A stretch of DNA of 64,000 bases from Acanthacorydalis orientalis. Lineage: Eukaryota > Arthropoda > Insecta > Megaloptera > Corydalidae. The stretch is taken from assembly GCA_034766995.1 (NCBI GenBank), contig CM068324.1:19327394-19391393 (forward strand), read 5' to 3'. Positions 26,401 through 40,288 of the stretch are shown piece after piece; position 1 is the first letter of the stretch; each line of letters starts with the position of its first letter. The position numbers were made by a program, and so were the translations under genes. The notes below the pieces were generated by a model that saw only the letters and a program-made list of their open reading frames with translations, was not told where the DNA came from and ran no database searches.

Positions 26401-26824
26401 GTACTTGTTTATGTATGCCGAGCTTTACAATCCAATAGAATATTCAGTTATCGATTATTTTTATTGGTTAAAGTGCAAAATGTCATTTACAGCCCGATTT
26501 TAAAAACACAACGATAACGGTTACATTTACACAGACGGATAAACATTTTGAGGAGCTCTTAAATTCATTCACTGTTGGATCAGTGTGATATCCGTCAACA
26601 GTTTATGTGCCTCTTTTCCCCATTCATCACAACAGTAGATGTCTTAGTAATTAGTACATTTCAGTGAATATTTTCAGGAAATTTGTAGTGTCACTGTTTG
26701 TATTATTTATTAGATTATTTAGGATTTAATTAAAATTTATATATTCTTATAGTATTGTTTTCATTATCAGGATTTTTCGAACAGTTGCTTTGGGAACATA
26801 ATACGACAACTTGCTTATAATTAA

Positions 26825-26869
<45 letters not shown>

Positions 26870-27989
26870 TTGCGTTCTAAACTATACACTATTTAAACTG
26901 TCATACTTGATATATTAGATGTTTTCTTTGGGGTATTTTTAATAAAAGAATAATCATGAAAATATTTGTTAACCTGTTAGAAAACAATGTTTTTATGTAT
27001 AATTTTTTCACATTTAGTTCATTTTGCAGTTTAAAATTATGATAAATAATATTTATTTATTATAAACATTTGCACAATTCTTTTGGTGATATAAACGATA
27101 ATATATGATGAATTATTTATTTTAAAAATGCAAACAGTTTTCCAAGTTCTTTGTTTTTGTCCATCAGTTATTTTGAATTCATTTCTTGGCTTGTTATTGT
27201 ATTTTTCGTAAACAGAATTAAATCTTATCGTATAATTTGTAAAGGAAGAATGTGATTTGTTTTGGAGAAAAGCGATATTATCTATATAAGTGACTTGTAG
27301 TTCAACGAAAAAATACATCTCTCGTTATTATGATATATTCCGTCAGTTTACAAATTTCATTTTGTATTAATACAAGCCTTTGTGTGCGAAAGAAAGCCTT
27401 AAATTACAATATTGAACATTTTGTGCATAAAATAAGAAGAATATATATTTTATAATAGAGTACGTGTCTCCTATTTCACTTTTTCAATTTATTCGAGAAT
27501 CGTTTAACGCAAGGATCTGAAGTGACACTTAAAAGATAAGGACAACATGATAGCTTCATATAAATCACAATGTGAAAGTTTCTCTCTTTTTATAGGACAT
27601 TAGAACATTTATATATTGCACATTGTGTGTAAAATTTATTTGTAAGACGAGGAAGCCGATATGATTTGCTATGTGATTCTGTAAGTGTATTCTTTATTGA
27701 AGTGCTTAAACAGCTTATTTATGACAGTTAAAACAAAGAACAGGACTACATTTTACATGGGCTTGAGGTCACTGTGTTCTTTTTATTATTGTGAGCTTTT
27801 TCATCTGTGATTGATTTTCACATCTGTAAATGTTGTTTTGCAATAATGACATTGAATTTTTGCTGTATTTCAGTCAAGGTTTTAGTAAATTTGTTAATAT
27901 CGTTAATGGATTTTTTGGAGGAAAAAGAAATGTCAATATTTCTCTAGAGTATTTTTTCTTATGCATTTATAAATATATTTTGTTCTAAC

Positions 27990-28038
<49 letters not shown>

Positions 28039-28379
28039 TTTGTAAAATCTTTTATTTGTATTCGAATAGAAATGAATTTGAATTCAAACAATATTCACTC
28101 ACTTCTAAATCTTTCATTTTAAAACATGTTTTTCTTATGCTTTCATATTCCGTTTTATAGAAAACTTTCTAATGAACAACTTTGTGTAAATAGAGAAGTT
28201 TTCGATGTTCAACTTGGATTTTACAATGATGTTTAATGTTATATGAAAATTTAAATTTAGTTTAATTGACATTACTTTTTTTAGAGAACATATGAAATAA
28301 CATCAATATTAAATTCAAAGCTCTTAAATATACATTCGAGATAAAAGTTAAAAAAAATATAATTGATAAATATTTATAT

Positions 28380-28381
<2 letters not shown>

Positions 28382-28431
<50 letters not shown>
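28382..28431. repeat. (TA)n microsatellite
   Basis: About 25 TA units. Confidence 0.97.
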
Positions 28432-28438
<7 letters not shown>

Positions 28439-28508
28439 AAAAACGTGAAAATAAAATTAATTAATAGAACTAGTTTATGATTGCTTTATGATACAATTTT
28501 TAAATATA

Positions 28509-28546
<38 letters not shown>

Positions 28547-28911
28547 GACGATATATTTTGAGAAAAATGTAAATAGTGAAGCACATAAATTAACGTGTCT
28601 TTTAAATAAATTATGTATGATTAAGCATTATTATATACTATTAAATTAATATATGATCATTATATGTAATTTTACATAAAATTAAATGTTTGGTAGTTAA
28701 AGCAAGTCTTTAATGTAATGGTACATTTTAACATATTTTTTTCACAAAAACCGTTTTACACGACTTAAAATTACATTTATAGTTATAACTTTAATGTAGT
28801 ATGTTTATTTGGTATAAAAATCATATAAGTATTACTTTTTCAACAGTGAAACCTATACTGCATGTCGAAAATGCTTTATTATACTAAATGGTTGTCAAGT
28901 TTAACTATAAA

Positions 28912-28959
<48 letters not shown>

Positions 28960-30137
28960 TATTATATATTGTTCATTTTGATGAAAAATTGTATTAATTA
29001 TTTTACTTACGTTTACTGATTTTATTTATATCTTACTAAATTTTTTACTTTTAAATTCACTACTTTTTATTATTTTCATATTTGAACATTTTTTTTAATT
29101 ACCCAACTTTTAATGGAATGAACTGCTTCCAGAAAGTAATATTCGTTTTACGTATATTTAAAAAAGTGTAATCATTGTTAAGTATACACATATTAAAAAG
29201 TAGAAGAAAACTTTCGGCGAACATAAATATATCTTGTTGGAAATTTGTTTCCATGTAAGTTTTGATGTAAACGATCCAGTTTCGTGTACGAATTTTCACA
29301 AATAATTTCATAAAAGTCACAGCGTTTAGGAATCACTGACTTATATTCCGAACGTTTCTTTATATTGTTATGAGTTCTTTTATAATTCTTGAACTCCAAC
29401 TATGTACGAGTTGTATTTCTTGTTCTTATAGCCAATATATAAAGAAAATAAGATACACGCCTATATGTGTGTTTTTACTGTGTTTTTTCGTTGTCGAGTT
29501 TTTTTTTTGTTTGTACAAGTTAGTTTATGTTGCCCTTATAGTATTTCTTTATATGATTTTACTATCTTTCTCTGACATTACACGTAATATATAATTCGCC
29601 TACTTCCTTTTCTAACCTCTTTTTTATAAACTGTCAGTTTTGAGCTTTAATTCATTTTCTCTTTCACTTTTTTCACGTACAATTTCCTTTATTTTCGGAA
29701 TAAAGTGAGGCTTATATATGTTTACACATATGTGTGTATATGTATGTTTATATATTTATACAGATCTGTATGTATGTTGTGTTAATAACCACTAAGCTGT
29801 TTGAAACAGCGACGCGTATATATATTTACGAGAAAAATATATATAAATTGGTCTGTCCAAAATAAATTGGTACGAATGTCTGAATTATGAATATTTTCAT
29901 ATCAAAAAAATGTAAATTTCTAAATCTATTGTGGCCACTTTGAATACGTAATACACATTAGTGCAAAACATTTTTTTTTTTGTAAACGTTACACAAATGT
30001 ACTTTTATAAATGTGTCCATGTTAATTCTTTTACCCATGCTATATTTTGTACGAACTAGGTAATTAGATATTTTTTCTTCGTTTCTTTTTTCTTTTTCTT
30101 TCTGTTTCCAGTTCAAAGCATTTATATATGTGTACAC

Positions 30138-30139
<2 letters not shown>

Positions 30140-30180
<41 letters not shown>

Positions 30181-30202
30181 TATACATACATATATATATA
30201 TA

Positions 30203-30233
<31 letters not shown>
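30140..30233. repeat. interrupted (TA)n
   Basis: TA units are broken by AAATATATACATACATA and TTTA segments over 94 bases. Confidence 0.95.
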
Positions 30234-30239
<6 letters not shown>

Positions 30240-30289
30240 TTAATAGACGTATTAGATCACTAACAAACGTTTTTTTTGTTTATTTTTTT

Positions 30290-30548
30290 AAAGGTTAGCT
30301 ATACAGTTCTTGCTGCCTTATCTCCTGTTTTGAATGCTCCTATTTGCTTCTTTTCAATATATAGTTCAATAGACCAATTTAAATCAAACCTAGTAATAAA
30401 ACCAAAGTCGATATTGCCAAAATACTGACCGGAAAATTCATTTTAAAATAATATTAACATGAATACGATGAAATGACACTTTCATTGAAAAAAATTAAGG
30501 CTAGAATTCAGAAAACAAAAACCGCAATTATCTTCCTATCAGCTTAAT
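30290..30548 (-). mobile_element. family A mariner 5' half
   Basis: The right end is a family A terminal repeat in minus orientation (TTAAGCTGATAGG), flanked by TA. Reading leftward on the minus strand, the 5' untranslated region resembles that at 35286. It is followed by EKKQIGAFKTGDKAAR, the mariner transposase N-terminus with its start ATG changed to TTG and some residues deleted. Similarity ends near 30290 and no 3' end is present. Confidence 0.75.
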
Positions 30549-30730
30549 AAATTCTCTATTTATTAAAACATAATTTAGTTACATAATATTCATTGGCATT
30601 TTGTCCATTGAAACTGAGTTTTTACTATGATACTATATTTAAATTATCGATTTGTTTGTTTTATTGCGTAATTAATGTTGTAATAATAATAATTAAAAAA
30701 TTATATGATTAATACATATATATATATATG

Positions 30731-30772
<42 letters not shown>

Positions 30773-31136
30773 GTAATTATTGGAAAATAGATAATGACAG
30801 AAATAAAATACGAAATCAAGTGTAAAAAATGAAGATATCCGAAAAAGATCACATCGAATTCAATCCATCGTAATTAATCCAAGCGTGGACATAAATCTGA
30901 CAGATTTAGTACATAAACGTTAAAGATTTTGTTCGACAAGCTTCGATGATCATATGGCTCGATAGTTATATTTGATAACGCATTTCCGAGTTTTGTCACA
31001 TTTTGAAGGTATGCCCACAGAAGTACTTGTCGCAGAATATTGAAGTTCTTTTAAAAGCAATCGTATTTCATATTAACAGTGGTTAATAATCCTCATATCG
31101 AAGAAATATTTCTGCAATGAATGTGTTTTTTATATA

Positions 31137-31140
<4 letters not shown>

Positions 31141-31186
<46 letters not shown>
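31141..31186. repeat. (TA)n microsatellite
   Basis: About 23 TA units. Confidence 0.97.
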
Positions 31187-31188
<2 letters not shown>

Positions 31189-31570
31189 GTTGAATATTTG
31201 CGTTTTAATGGTTTCCTAGTAAAATCAAATATAGATCACAATTTGGACACTGGTCAACAATTTTTTTGACGATCACATTGTTTTTATACGCAAGCATTTT
31301 AAATATTTTCAAATTGTCACGTTTTAAGGTATTTTTACGCACGCAGATGTCAAAATATACTTAACAGATTTATGAACTGAAATGAGTTTAGTATATGTGT
31401 TTCTTAATCAGTCGTCTACTCGTGCCTGCTTTCGTCAAGTGTTCTATTTTTACTTATTTTCTTTCGAACTGTTTTCTATGATCGTATATTTTATCGTTTA
31501 TTTATCATTCACACAACTCAGATGCTGTTAAATGTTAAGAGGACAATAAAAAAACAATTTATTTTTCATA

Positions 31571-31615
<45 letters not shown>

Positions 31616-32079
31616 CTTTCGAATAAAATCGTATATAATGTATCACACACAGATACTGATTTATAGATATTTTTAACATAAATGTGTTTATGTTTAAAAT
31701 ATCAATATTTTCAACCTCCATAGAACACAATTCTGTCAAACAAATACCTGTTTTTAAATGAAGTTCTTTTGCACAATTTATCTTCAATAAATCAAGAAAA
31801 GAAAAACGGCAAATTTTTCATGTGACAAATGGAAAAAGTAAATAAATTTTTTTAATGAAATGGCGTTTAAGTAAAGGAGAAATGTTAAGACCCTTTGGTA
31901 CAGAATGTAGTGATAAAAGACCACGAAATTAAAATTAATTTTCTCCAGTTAATTTATCATTGTGTTAGAAAGAAACGGATGGTATATAGAATAAAGAATG
32001 ATGAAACAAAAAGAAGACGCTGCGAGACACAGCGTCGATTTCTGTACAAGAATAAGTCTATATGTTTAATGCATTAAGT

Positions 32080-32330
32080 GTACATGGCGGGGGTTACTGA
32101 CAGGATCGTATCAAGTACCATTGCCCATGGATACAATCCGTGTTTAACTTGATAAGCGTTGCAAATGGACAGTTGAGCCGGGTGCTCCTTTGCAGCGGAA
32201 ACGTCCCGTTCCACAGAATTCAATCAGCACAACTATAATAGTGACTATCTATAGCGCAACAAACACAAAATTTGACATAGATAAACAGATTTCAGCTACG
32301 CGCCCCAGTACATTTTATATTGATATTTTA
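32080..32330. other. GC-richer island, unknown
   Basis: About 250 bases of near-balanced composition with several CpGs, including GGCGGGGG and GTTGAGCCGGGTGC. It has no long frame and no recognisable transposon end or tRNA fold. Confidence 0.25.
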
Positions 32331-33151
32331 CTGTTATGCTGATTGATTCTGTTGTTTTTGTATATACGCGAGTGTTTCGATTGAAAACAGCAAAAGTGGA
32401 TAATTAATTATCAATATGAATAAACAGGGACGCTTTTTTGCGTTACCGAATACCCATGTGCTATTTATTTGTTTGTTTCATATGAACAGAACATTTACAC
32501 TGGCCACTTGCACTGAAACTAACACGAGATTTATTCGATAAGATATTCAATTGTTGTTTCCATTGAAATGCTTATAAAATGAAATGAAACAGATTAAGAG
32601 CTTTGAAAAATGATCCTAGAAAAGTAATAAAATCTACACGAGTTCACTACCAGTATATAAAATACAGAAATTACTAAAATGTAATTATTTACTTTATATA
32701 TTTTATAATTACAGCTAGTACGTTCTTGTTGCTGTTACCATGTTGTAAAAATTAAGTTCTGTTATAGAATTTACAGTCAATTATAAATATTAATTCAATG
32801 TAATTAAATGTTAACAATGTCAAACTAACGAGCAACGTGTCATAACTTAAAATCTGGTTTTGTGGCATGTACTATATTTCATTTTTCGATAAAAAATTAA
32901 TTATAGCTTAATCCAATTATAATAGCAATATTTAATAATTAAAATAGAAATTATTAAACCATCCTTATAATTTATATATATATATATATATTTCAGTTAT
33001 ATAGTATCAAGTACATTTAATTTTCATAATAAATTATTTGGTAACCTGACAACCATTTCATAAAAAGATATGGGTGAATATAATAAAGAATAAATAATGA
33101 ACTCAAGTAGCAATATAAAAATAATAAATTTAATATTTTTTATTACCGAAT

Positions 33152-33193
<42 letters not shown>

Positions 33194-33641
33194 AATGGAA
33201 TTAAAACATACAGTTTATATAAAAGATTGTAATTGTGTTTGTCAACTTATCCCAAAGGATCAATTAAGAAAGAATTGTTGTACAAACGGGATTTAAAGTA
33301 AAGAATACACAAATTTTTTAAACAAAAGATGTTAAAATTGACAAAAAATACAAAATCTTTTCTGCAAAAAACGAATCTATTCAGTAAATGAGCCTCTGTA
33401 TAAAAGAATTAAATAGAATCATATTAATCATTTTATTAAACAATAAAAATATATCGTTGGAAAATATGGATTAGAGTTTTACTTATAACTTATTATTTTG
33501 TATGGTTTTAGATGAAAAATATAAAAGGTAAAACGTATATTACATTATTTTCAAATAAACGAAAAATTTTTCTTTGTGTTATGCTTAAAATTCGGCTGTT
33601 TTTTTGTTTTTACTTTAATGTCCTATTTTGAATTTTTTGTT

Positions 33642-33647
<6 letters not shown>

Positions 33648-33695
<48 letters not shown>
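33648..33695. repeat. (TA)n microsatellite
   Basis: About 24 TA units. Confidence 0.97.
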
Positions 33696-33699
<4 letters not shown>

Positions 33700-34216
33700 A
33701 TAAAACATTAAATAGTTATTCTTTTTATAGAAATGTATTCCGTTTTATATTATAAATATGAATTACTATTTAAAAGAAATCTATTTTGAAATGTTTCAAC
33801 GCGAAAACAAAAAAGGCGAATAAAATTCAATTAAAATAGGATTCAGTTTGTTTGAACACACTGTAATAGAAGTAACATCTTGACATTTATGTATTACATT
33901 TGATCATTGTGAAGTCCACAGGGACAAGCCTCGTATGGACTAGGATGCTTTTCAATAATGATAACAACAATCCAATATGGCTTTTGTTATATCTAAGTGG
34001 CATCCTAGGGCAAACAGTTTATTCTTACGATACTATCTGTTCTGTTTATATTTTTAAATCTTTTTCACATTTTTCCATCTACTTTTTCATCTATGCTTAT
34101 ATTTTTTTATTAGTGGAATAAGGAAAACGAGTGATGAATTGCATTCATGTATCTATCGGCTTATCTTTTAGAATTGATGTATATATATATATATATAAAG
34201 TATAAATATGGCAAAA

Positions 34217-34218
<2 letters not shown>

Positions 34219-34268
<50 letters not shown>
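34219..34268. repeat. (TA)n microsatellite
   Basis: About 25 TA units. Confidence 0.97.
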
Positions 34269-34271
<3 letters not shown>

Positions 34272-35285
34272 AGAAAGTATTTGAAATATTTCTTTTGTTT
34301 AACAAGTATAAAATATAGATGGAAGAAAATATAGTGAAACTCTTTCGTCTAAGGCCATCGAACTGATTGCGTTGTAAAATATGAAAAGATGAAATAAAAA
34401 AATGCACTGTGAATGATAACAGAAAGGGGACATTTCTTACCCTTATAAAGACTGAATATATATTAGATTTATACAGTAGTGTATGAAAAATGTATCTTTA
34501 TATATGTATATAATATATATATATATATGTATATATATATATTAATATTTTTATATTATACAATATTAAATGGAAAAATATTTTAATTAATGTATATTAA
34601 ATCTTAAATAAGATCATATTATCGTTAGTTTTAAAAAAAGTTTATTCATATTTCATTTAAGATACTAAAATAATATTTAAAAATGATTTTGAATGTAGTA
34701 TTCGGAATCCTAAATGAATCTGTTATTAAAATCGAAGATTCTAATAAGAAATACAAAACAATAAATAAAGATATAAATAGTTTTCCTGAAAAATATTTTA
34801 AATAAATAAAACGGATGTATTTTTCGTTAATATTTTTTAATTGTTACAGTTTTATATTCATTCATATGTTTACAAAAATAAGTAGACCGTGAAAAAATTT
34901 TTTCTAAAATATTACAATTACTGTTATGAATAATTGTCGTTCAAATAATAATACTAAGCGAAAATTGTCGACTACTAACTTTTTCTTTGTAGAAACATAA
35001 TTAATATTTATTATATACATAAATAGTAGATAATAAATAAAGCTTATCGCAGAAAAGCTTACTACAGCTGGCAAGAGATTTACAATGTCTATGAAAGTAC
35101 AATAAATTAAAATACACATTACAATTATATTCAGTGCTTACTATATACCTAAGTTTAATTTTATTACTATTATGTATTTAGTGTGTATAATAAGTAATTG
35201 TTTTATTCAAAATGATTCAAAAGAGTAGTTTTATAATTATTTAATAATCGTCTGTGACATGTTAATTGTTTTGTTTAATGAAGTA

Positions 35286-35500
35286 TTAGGTTGGTAGGAA
35301 AATAATTACGGTTTTTGTTTGTAGAATTCTAACCTTTCAATTTTTTTCAATGAAAGTCATTTCATCGTGTTTATGTTAGTATCATTTTAAGTAGCATTTT
35401 TCAGTCTACATTTTGACACTATTGACTTTGGTTTTATTATTATTTTGTTTCAAATTGGGCTATTGAATTAAAGATGGATTCTGAAAAAATTATACAAGAA
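35286..35500 (+). mobile_element. family A mariner 5' end
   Basis: TTAGGTTGGTAGGAAAATAA, preceded by TA, begins a ~190-base 5' untranslated region shared with the 30290-30548 copy. The shared features include CATTTCATCGTGTTTATGTT and a segment ending CTATTGAATTAAAG before an ATG at 35474. After the start codon the coding sense is lost within a few codons. No 3' terminal repeat is found. Confidence 0.75.
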
Positions 35501-36150
35501 AATAATAGTTTAAATGTACATTCTTAGTAGTTTTTATTATTTAATTGGGATTTAACTCTGGTCATAATTTTATATTTCAATTATGTATAATAATTTGCTT
35601 CGAAAAGTATTTCTATCATTAATATTGTTTTATCAGGTTGCTGATTTACAAATTAAATAAATTAACATTTTTATACACCAATTAACAATATTTAAACTGT
35701 GTCAAATTAATCATGCTTACGTAAAATGTAAACTAGGATTTCGATTGAAATAAATTTTAAATAAATATCAATTTAAATATTAAAATCTGAAAGCATATCA
35801 ATCGTTTCAAACCAATGTTGTAATTAATGTGTGATTTAAATTGTCGATTGGAAGTGTTTAATGATGTGAATTTCATTTAATAACAGAATTTAGATTACTA
35901 TAATATTTTTTATTGTTGATATTCCTGTTTACTAACTAAAAACTTATTATAATTAATCTAATCTTTGGCATAGATCTGTCGGATATGCTATCGTTGCCTT
36001 AATATTCACTATCAAAGTAAGCACAAATAATTGCATGATTCGATAATTCTATTGATCAAAGTGGTGGATAACCATACTTCAAAATCTAAGCCTGGATTTC
36101 AATCACACGAACAGGAAATTACGTACACATTTATAATCTATATGTCGAGT

Positions 36151-36156
<6 letters not shown>

Positions 36157-36212
<56 letters not shown>
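36157..36212. repeat. (TA)n microsatellite
   Basis: 56 bases of TA with one C interruption. Confidence 0.97.
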
Positions 36213-36957
36213 ATTTTCCTGTATTAGATTAAAATTCTATTGTTACGCATACTATTGTATTGAAAACATTTCTAAGCCTCAACCAATTTTTCATTATATC
36301 AATATTTTATAAATCTCATTAAAACCAAATAAGTTCTCTGTGTAGGTTGAGGAATATAAAATATGAAAGAATTATCTATATATTCGTTTTTGATAAATAT
36401 TTTTTATAAAAATATAATTATACTTTTTGTTAAGAATTGTATTAATTTGAAACGAGTTCATTGTAAATAGCTTACCTTAATTAAAATATTTTTAACATAT
36501 TATTTAATGAATACCCATCGGGGATTATAATTTTTTACAACATTCGCTTTCATTAAAAAGCGAAAGAAAAAGATTTTTTTAAATATAGACGTATGAATAA
36601 TTATATGTGAATAGTAATTTTGAAATCAAACTATTTGTACAGGTAAATTGAATTAAAATATTCGACGTAAATTATGTATGATTACAAAACGATATAAATT
36701 TATATACATTATTTATGTTTACTTTTCTTTTCATTTTTGTTTTTATACAAATAACCATTAACAAAAAAATATTTTCATTTGTAAAGAACAATATTTTTCT
36801 ATTCGTATAAAAACTTGCCGAAATCCAGCATATTTATCAAAATGTTCAAAAATGAAAAGATTTAAACACGGCAGAACTTTGACATTATACAGCAGAAAAA
36901 CACACGAGTCACGTTATATACATGTATACACATGAGTACATTTTATATATCTGTGTA

Positions 36958-37006
<49 letters not shown>
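36958..37006. repeat. (TA)n microsatellite
   Basis: TA units with one C interruption in the middle. Confidence 0.97.
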
Positions 37007-37691
37007 ATCATATACGTGTGTATAAAAAAATTATTGAACATTTGAACATTCTTTACATTTTTCGTTAACTTTTGACATATCCATAGTGGATCATTTATTA
37101 CTGAAAGTAAATAGTTCCGAAATTAAAAATATACATTTTTATGTCAATAAATTAAGTAAAATTGCAATTTTTATTTTGTTTTCATAATATTAATAACTTT
37201 CATAAACAATTCTATATTTTAATATAATTAAACTTTTTTTTGTCGACTTCAACATAGTTAATTGATAAACTCTGTACCATTTAGTGAATATATTTGAAAA
37301 CAATGTTTTATCAACAAAAAACTGTCAGAATAGAATAACATGAACTAATTAAAACTATTGTATGTACAAAAAACCTTTCACTCCGTATACAGTTCGTCAA
37401 AATAATGACATGGTTGTAACAGAGCGTGAGCTTAACCAAATGTCTGTCGAATAAAATATATACTATCGGTGAATTATTCCTGTCGGGGTCTATGTAATTA
37501 ATGAGTAATGCACAGGTTCGGTGAAATGTACTAAATTTTTAAATAGTTGTTAAATTTCTCTATGCTGTTATTTCTGTCATTATAATTATTACAACTGAAA
37601 AACCAGTGTTGCGAGGTATTAAATACGATTTATTCTATAAATTTGTGTACATTCGAACTACATTATTAGTGAAAACAAATGTTGTATTATA

Positions 37692-37883
37692 TTAGGTTAG
37701 TAGAAAAATAATTGCGGTTTACGATTTTCAAATTTATATAGATTTGCAACTTTTTTGATTTTCCAAACTGTTTTAAGTCGTTCACAAGTTTTGGATGACT
37801 AACGCTTAACTTTTGTGTAAGCTCTCGAATAGTTGTGCGTGGTTCTGATTCAACTAACGCATTCAGTTGGTCTATCAACCTAA
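37692..37883 (-). mobile_element. family A mariner MITE carrying the second HTH only
   Basis: The left end is TTAGGTTAGTAGAAAAATAA and the right end is short, CTATCAACCTAA, with TA on both sides (192 bases). The minus strand carries one open frame of 63 codons (37878 to 37687) containing DQLNALVESEPRTTIRELTQ, then KLSVSHPKLVNDLKQFGKSKKL. This is the second helix-turn-helix of mariner transposases (SETMAR-like), which binds the terminal repeats. It runs straight into the 3' terminal repeat, so the catalytic domain is missing. The HTH is undamaged, unlike the other copies, which suggests a recent origin or chance survival. Confidence 0.85.
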
Positions 37884-38305
37884 TATATTATCAATACCTA
37901 ATAATAAACTATATTTTTACTTAAACTAAATACTTCGTTACAAAAATAAATCTATATGAAACCATTTATTAACAATTTTGCTAACGTCACTTAATATGAA
38001 CAATAAAAATAATATTAACTGATTAATGCAGATTTATTTATACATTTTATAATATCTACTTGATACGGTACATTTATTTGTGCGTTCAATAATTGATGAT
38101 TCTATAATACTTTGATTTGTATACCTATTTTGTAAATTTAATAGTAATTATTGATATTTTGTAACTATACACTCTAAACATATTTAATAGTATAAATATT
38201 TTCATGTTATAAACATTTAAATTAATGTATATTAAAATAGAGGAAACATTTGTAGGACTATTTTTATAATTTCACTTTGAAAATATTTATATAAAAAGTA
38301 AATAT

Positions 38306-38336
<31 letters not shown>

Positions 38337-38807
38337 TAGCACAAACGTGTTTCAAAGACATGTCAACTAGTACGGGTTGAATTCGATTAACCGCCTTATT
38401 TACACGAACAAAACGTCTTTTATATGGTTGTGTGACATGCAATTTTATTTATGCTACCGTTCTTAGTCACGCTGAAAGTTTAGTCGGAGTGTATTCAGTA
38501 GAATAGGTTATGCCATGCACAAACATTTTCACTTCACTACTATGTACAACGGATAATACAAAATAGTACTGGTTTGAAAATCTGTTCAACGAAGATAAAA
38601 TACAAACGATGTAGTTTGATTCTGTCTTAAAAAAGTGTATGTCTTTTTACGATTTATTTGAAACCGAACGATTGACTATATTTTCAAAACGTTTATTTTA
38701 TTTCTCATCTTCACTATAAGCAGACATATTCCAATTTATTGTTCTGTTTTATTGAGAATAAATGAAAGATAAACAAATTAACTTGTGTTGGATTATTTTT
38801 ATATTTA

Positions 38808-38856
38808 TTCGGTTGGTAGGAAAATAATTGCTGTTTTTTTTTTCTGAATTCTTACC

Positions 38857-38858
<2 letters not shown>
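38808..38858 (+). mobile_element. family A terminal fragment cut off by a TA array
   Basis: TTCGGTTGGTAGGAAAATAA, preceded by TA, matches family A. It continues to TGAATTC and CCTTAATT as in the 30290-30548 copy. The (TA)n at 38862-38909 begins exactly where that copy continues TTTTTTC, so the rest of the element is missing beyond the array. Confidence 0.7.

Positions 38859-38861
<3 letters not shown>

Positions 38862-38909
<48 letters not shown>
38862..38909. repeat. (TA)n microsatellite
   Basis: About 24 TA units, directly abutting the family A fragment at 38808-38858. Confidence 0.97.
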
Positions 38910-38912
<3 letters not shown>

Positions 38913-39700
38913 GTAAAAAGGGATATATAAAATATCATAATTTCTTTCTTATGAATTGAATGTTCTGTTCGCTTTATTTGAGATTTAGTATCTCGTAAGC
39001 CGTTCTAAAATTTTACAGCCACTAGTAATTTCACCTGAAATGTACTGTTATATGATCCGACACCGTTTTCATGTGGAACTACATATACTCGTAACAATAG
39101 CTTTGCAGCCTTTTATGTTTGGCTACAAATTGTAAATCCTTTAAGATTGAATTTTATAAACTGTTTGGTAGTATAGCATTGGCACGATATATTATAAGAT
39201 TGGACGAAATGTAATCAAATCTATCTATAGACAAATATCTATAAATCTTTATTCAATTCTATTCATTATGTTTATTTTATCGCATATTAGAATTACATCG
39301 CTTTTTTATACTACGTTGTCAATTATATAGTTTGAAATTATACTGCAAGAAATATTTATATATGTATCGATATTACTTAAGGTATATATATATATATATA
39401 CACCATTATATACAAAATGTATTTAATAATTCGTTAATGTGCATATGTACATTAAATTATAAAATAAATGTCAGTTAAATATTTATTTTTAAAAGCATAT
39501 AAAACTTATTTTTTACAATTTTTCATATGAATAATGTGAAAGAGTTATATTTAATATTTCGTCTTGAACTGGAAATACATTTCTCACAAATAACATGTTT
39601 GAATTCTTGTCATTTAAAGTATAAATTATCCTTTATAATTTGTATTATGAATAAATGATTCAGAATTACAGAAAATGTACATAAAATAAAATTTATATAC

Positions 39701-39706
<6 letters not shown>

Positions 39707-39753
<47 letters not shown>
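39707..39753. repeat. (TA)n microsatellite
   Basis: About 23 TA units. Confidence 0.97.
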
Positions 39754-39755
<2 letters not shown>

Positions 39756-40222
39756 GTATAAAAGAAATATAGGGAAAATAAATTATTAAAAATAATTGTA
39801 ACGTATTTATTTGGGAACTGAAATTCTTGATCGATTTATTTATATAGGATTTTTTTTTTAAAAAAAAACACCCAGTTCTTTGATACACATATACATCCGC
39901 AGCTGTACACACACATACAAACATACAATTCCGAAGTGATAAATTTAACAATAATGTTTCTCATAAGCATAAAAGTATTTCGTCAAGGATAAAACATACT
40001 ATAAATAACTGTTCTTCTTTTCCTTTTTTCTGCCTCCAAATTTATATTTGTGCCCGTTATCGAAAATCTTCTTCGATCTCTTCTCAATTTTCATCTCTTA
40101 AATTTCTCGCTTGCGTAGCTTCCTGGATTCTATCTTCTCCATGATTTATCTTACATTCCGAAACCCCTTCATGAATGTGGAATCATGATAGCATGAATAA
40201 TGTTTGTGTGTACACTCCTGTG

Positions 40223-40227
<5 letters not shown>

Positions 40228-40285
<58 letters not shown>
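40228..40285. repeat. (TA)n microsatellite
   Basis: About 29 TA units. Confidence 0.97.

Positions 40286-40288
<3 letters not shown>

Larger units (their letters stand above)
25686..30289. other. AT-rich spacer with arrays and one GC island
   Basis: No gene is recognised. Arrays lie at 25928-25979 (CA then TA), 26830-26866, 27992-28032, 28510-28541 and 28916-28957. The frames at 27037-27318 and 29099-29399 (minus) and 29370-29594 (plus) have no family resemblance. Confidence 0.5.
30549..35285. other. AT-rich spacer with arrays
   Basis: No gene is recognised. Arrays not listed separately lie at 30717-30767, 31575-31611, 32973-32992, 33155-33187, 34180-34197 and 34510-34543. The frames at 31895-32077, 33900-34121 and 34904-35119 have no recognisable domain. 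Confidence 0.5.
35500..37691. other. AT-rich spacer, no gene seen
   Basis: Apart from the two interrupted TA arrays listed separately there is only a small hairpin at 36543-36564 (TTCGCTTT paired with AAAGCGAA, 6-base loop). Confidence 0.5.
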
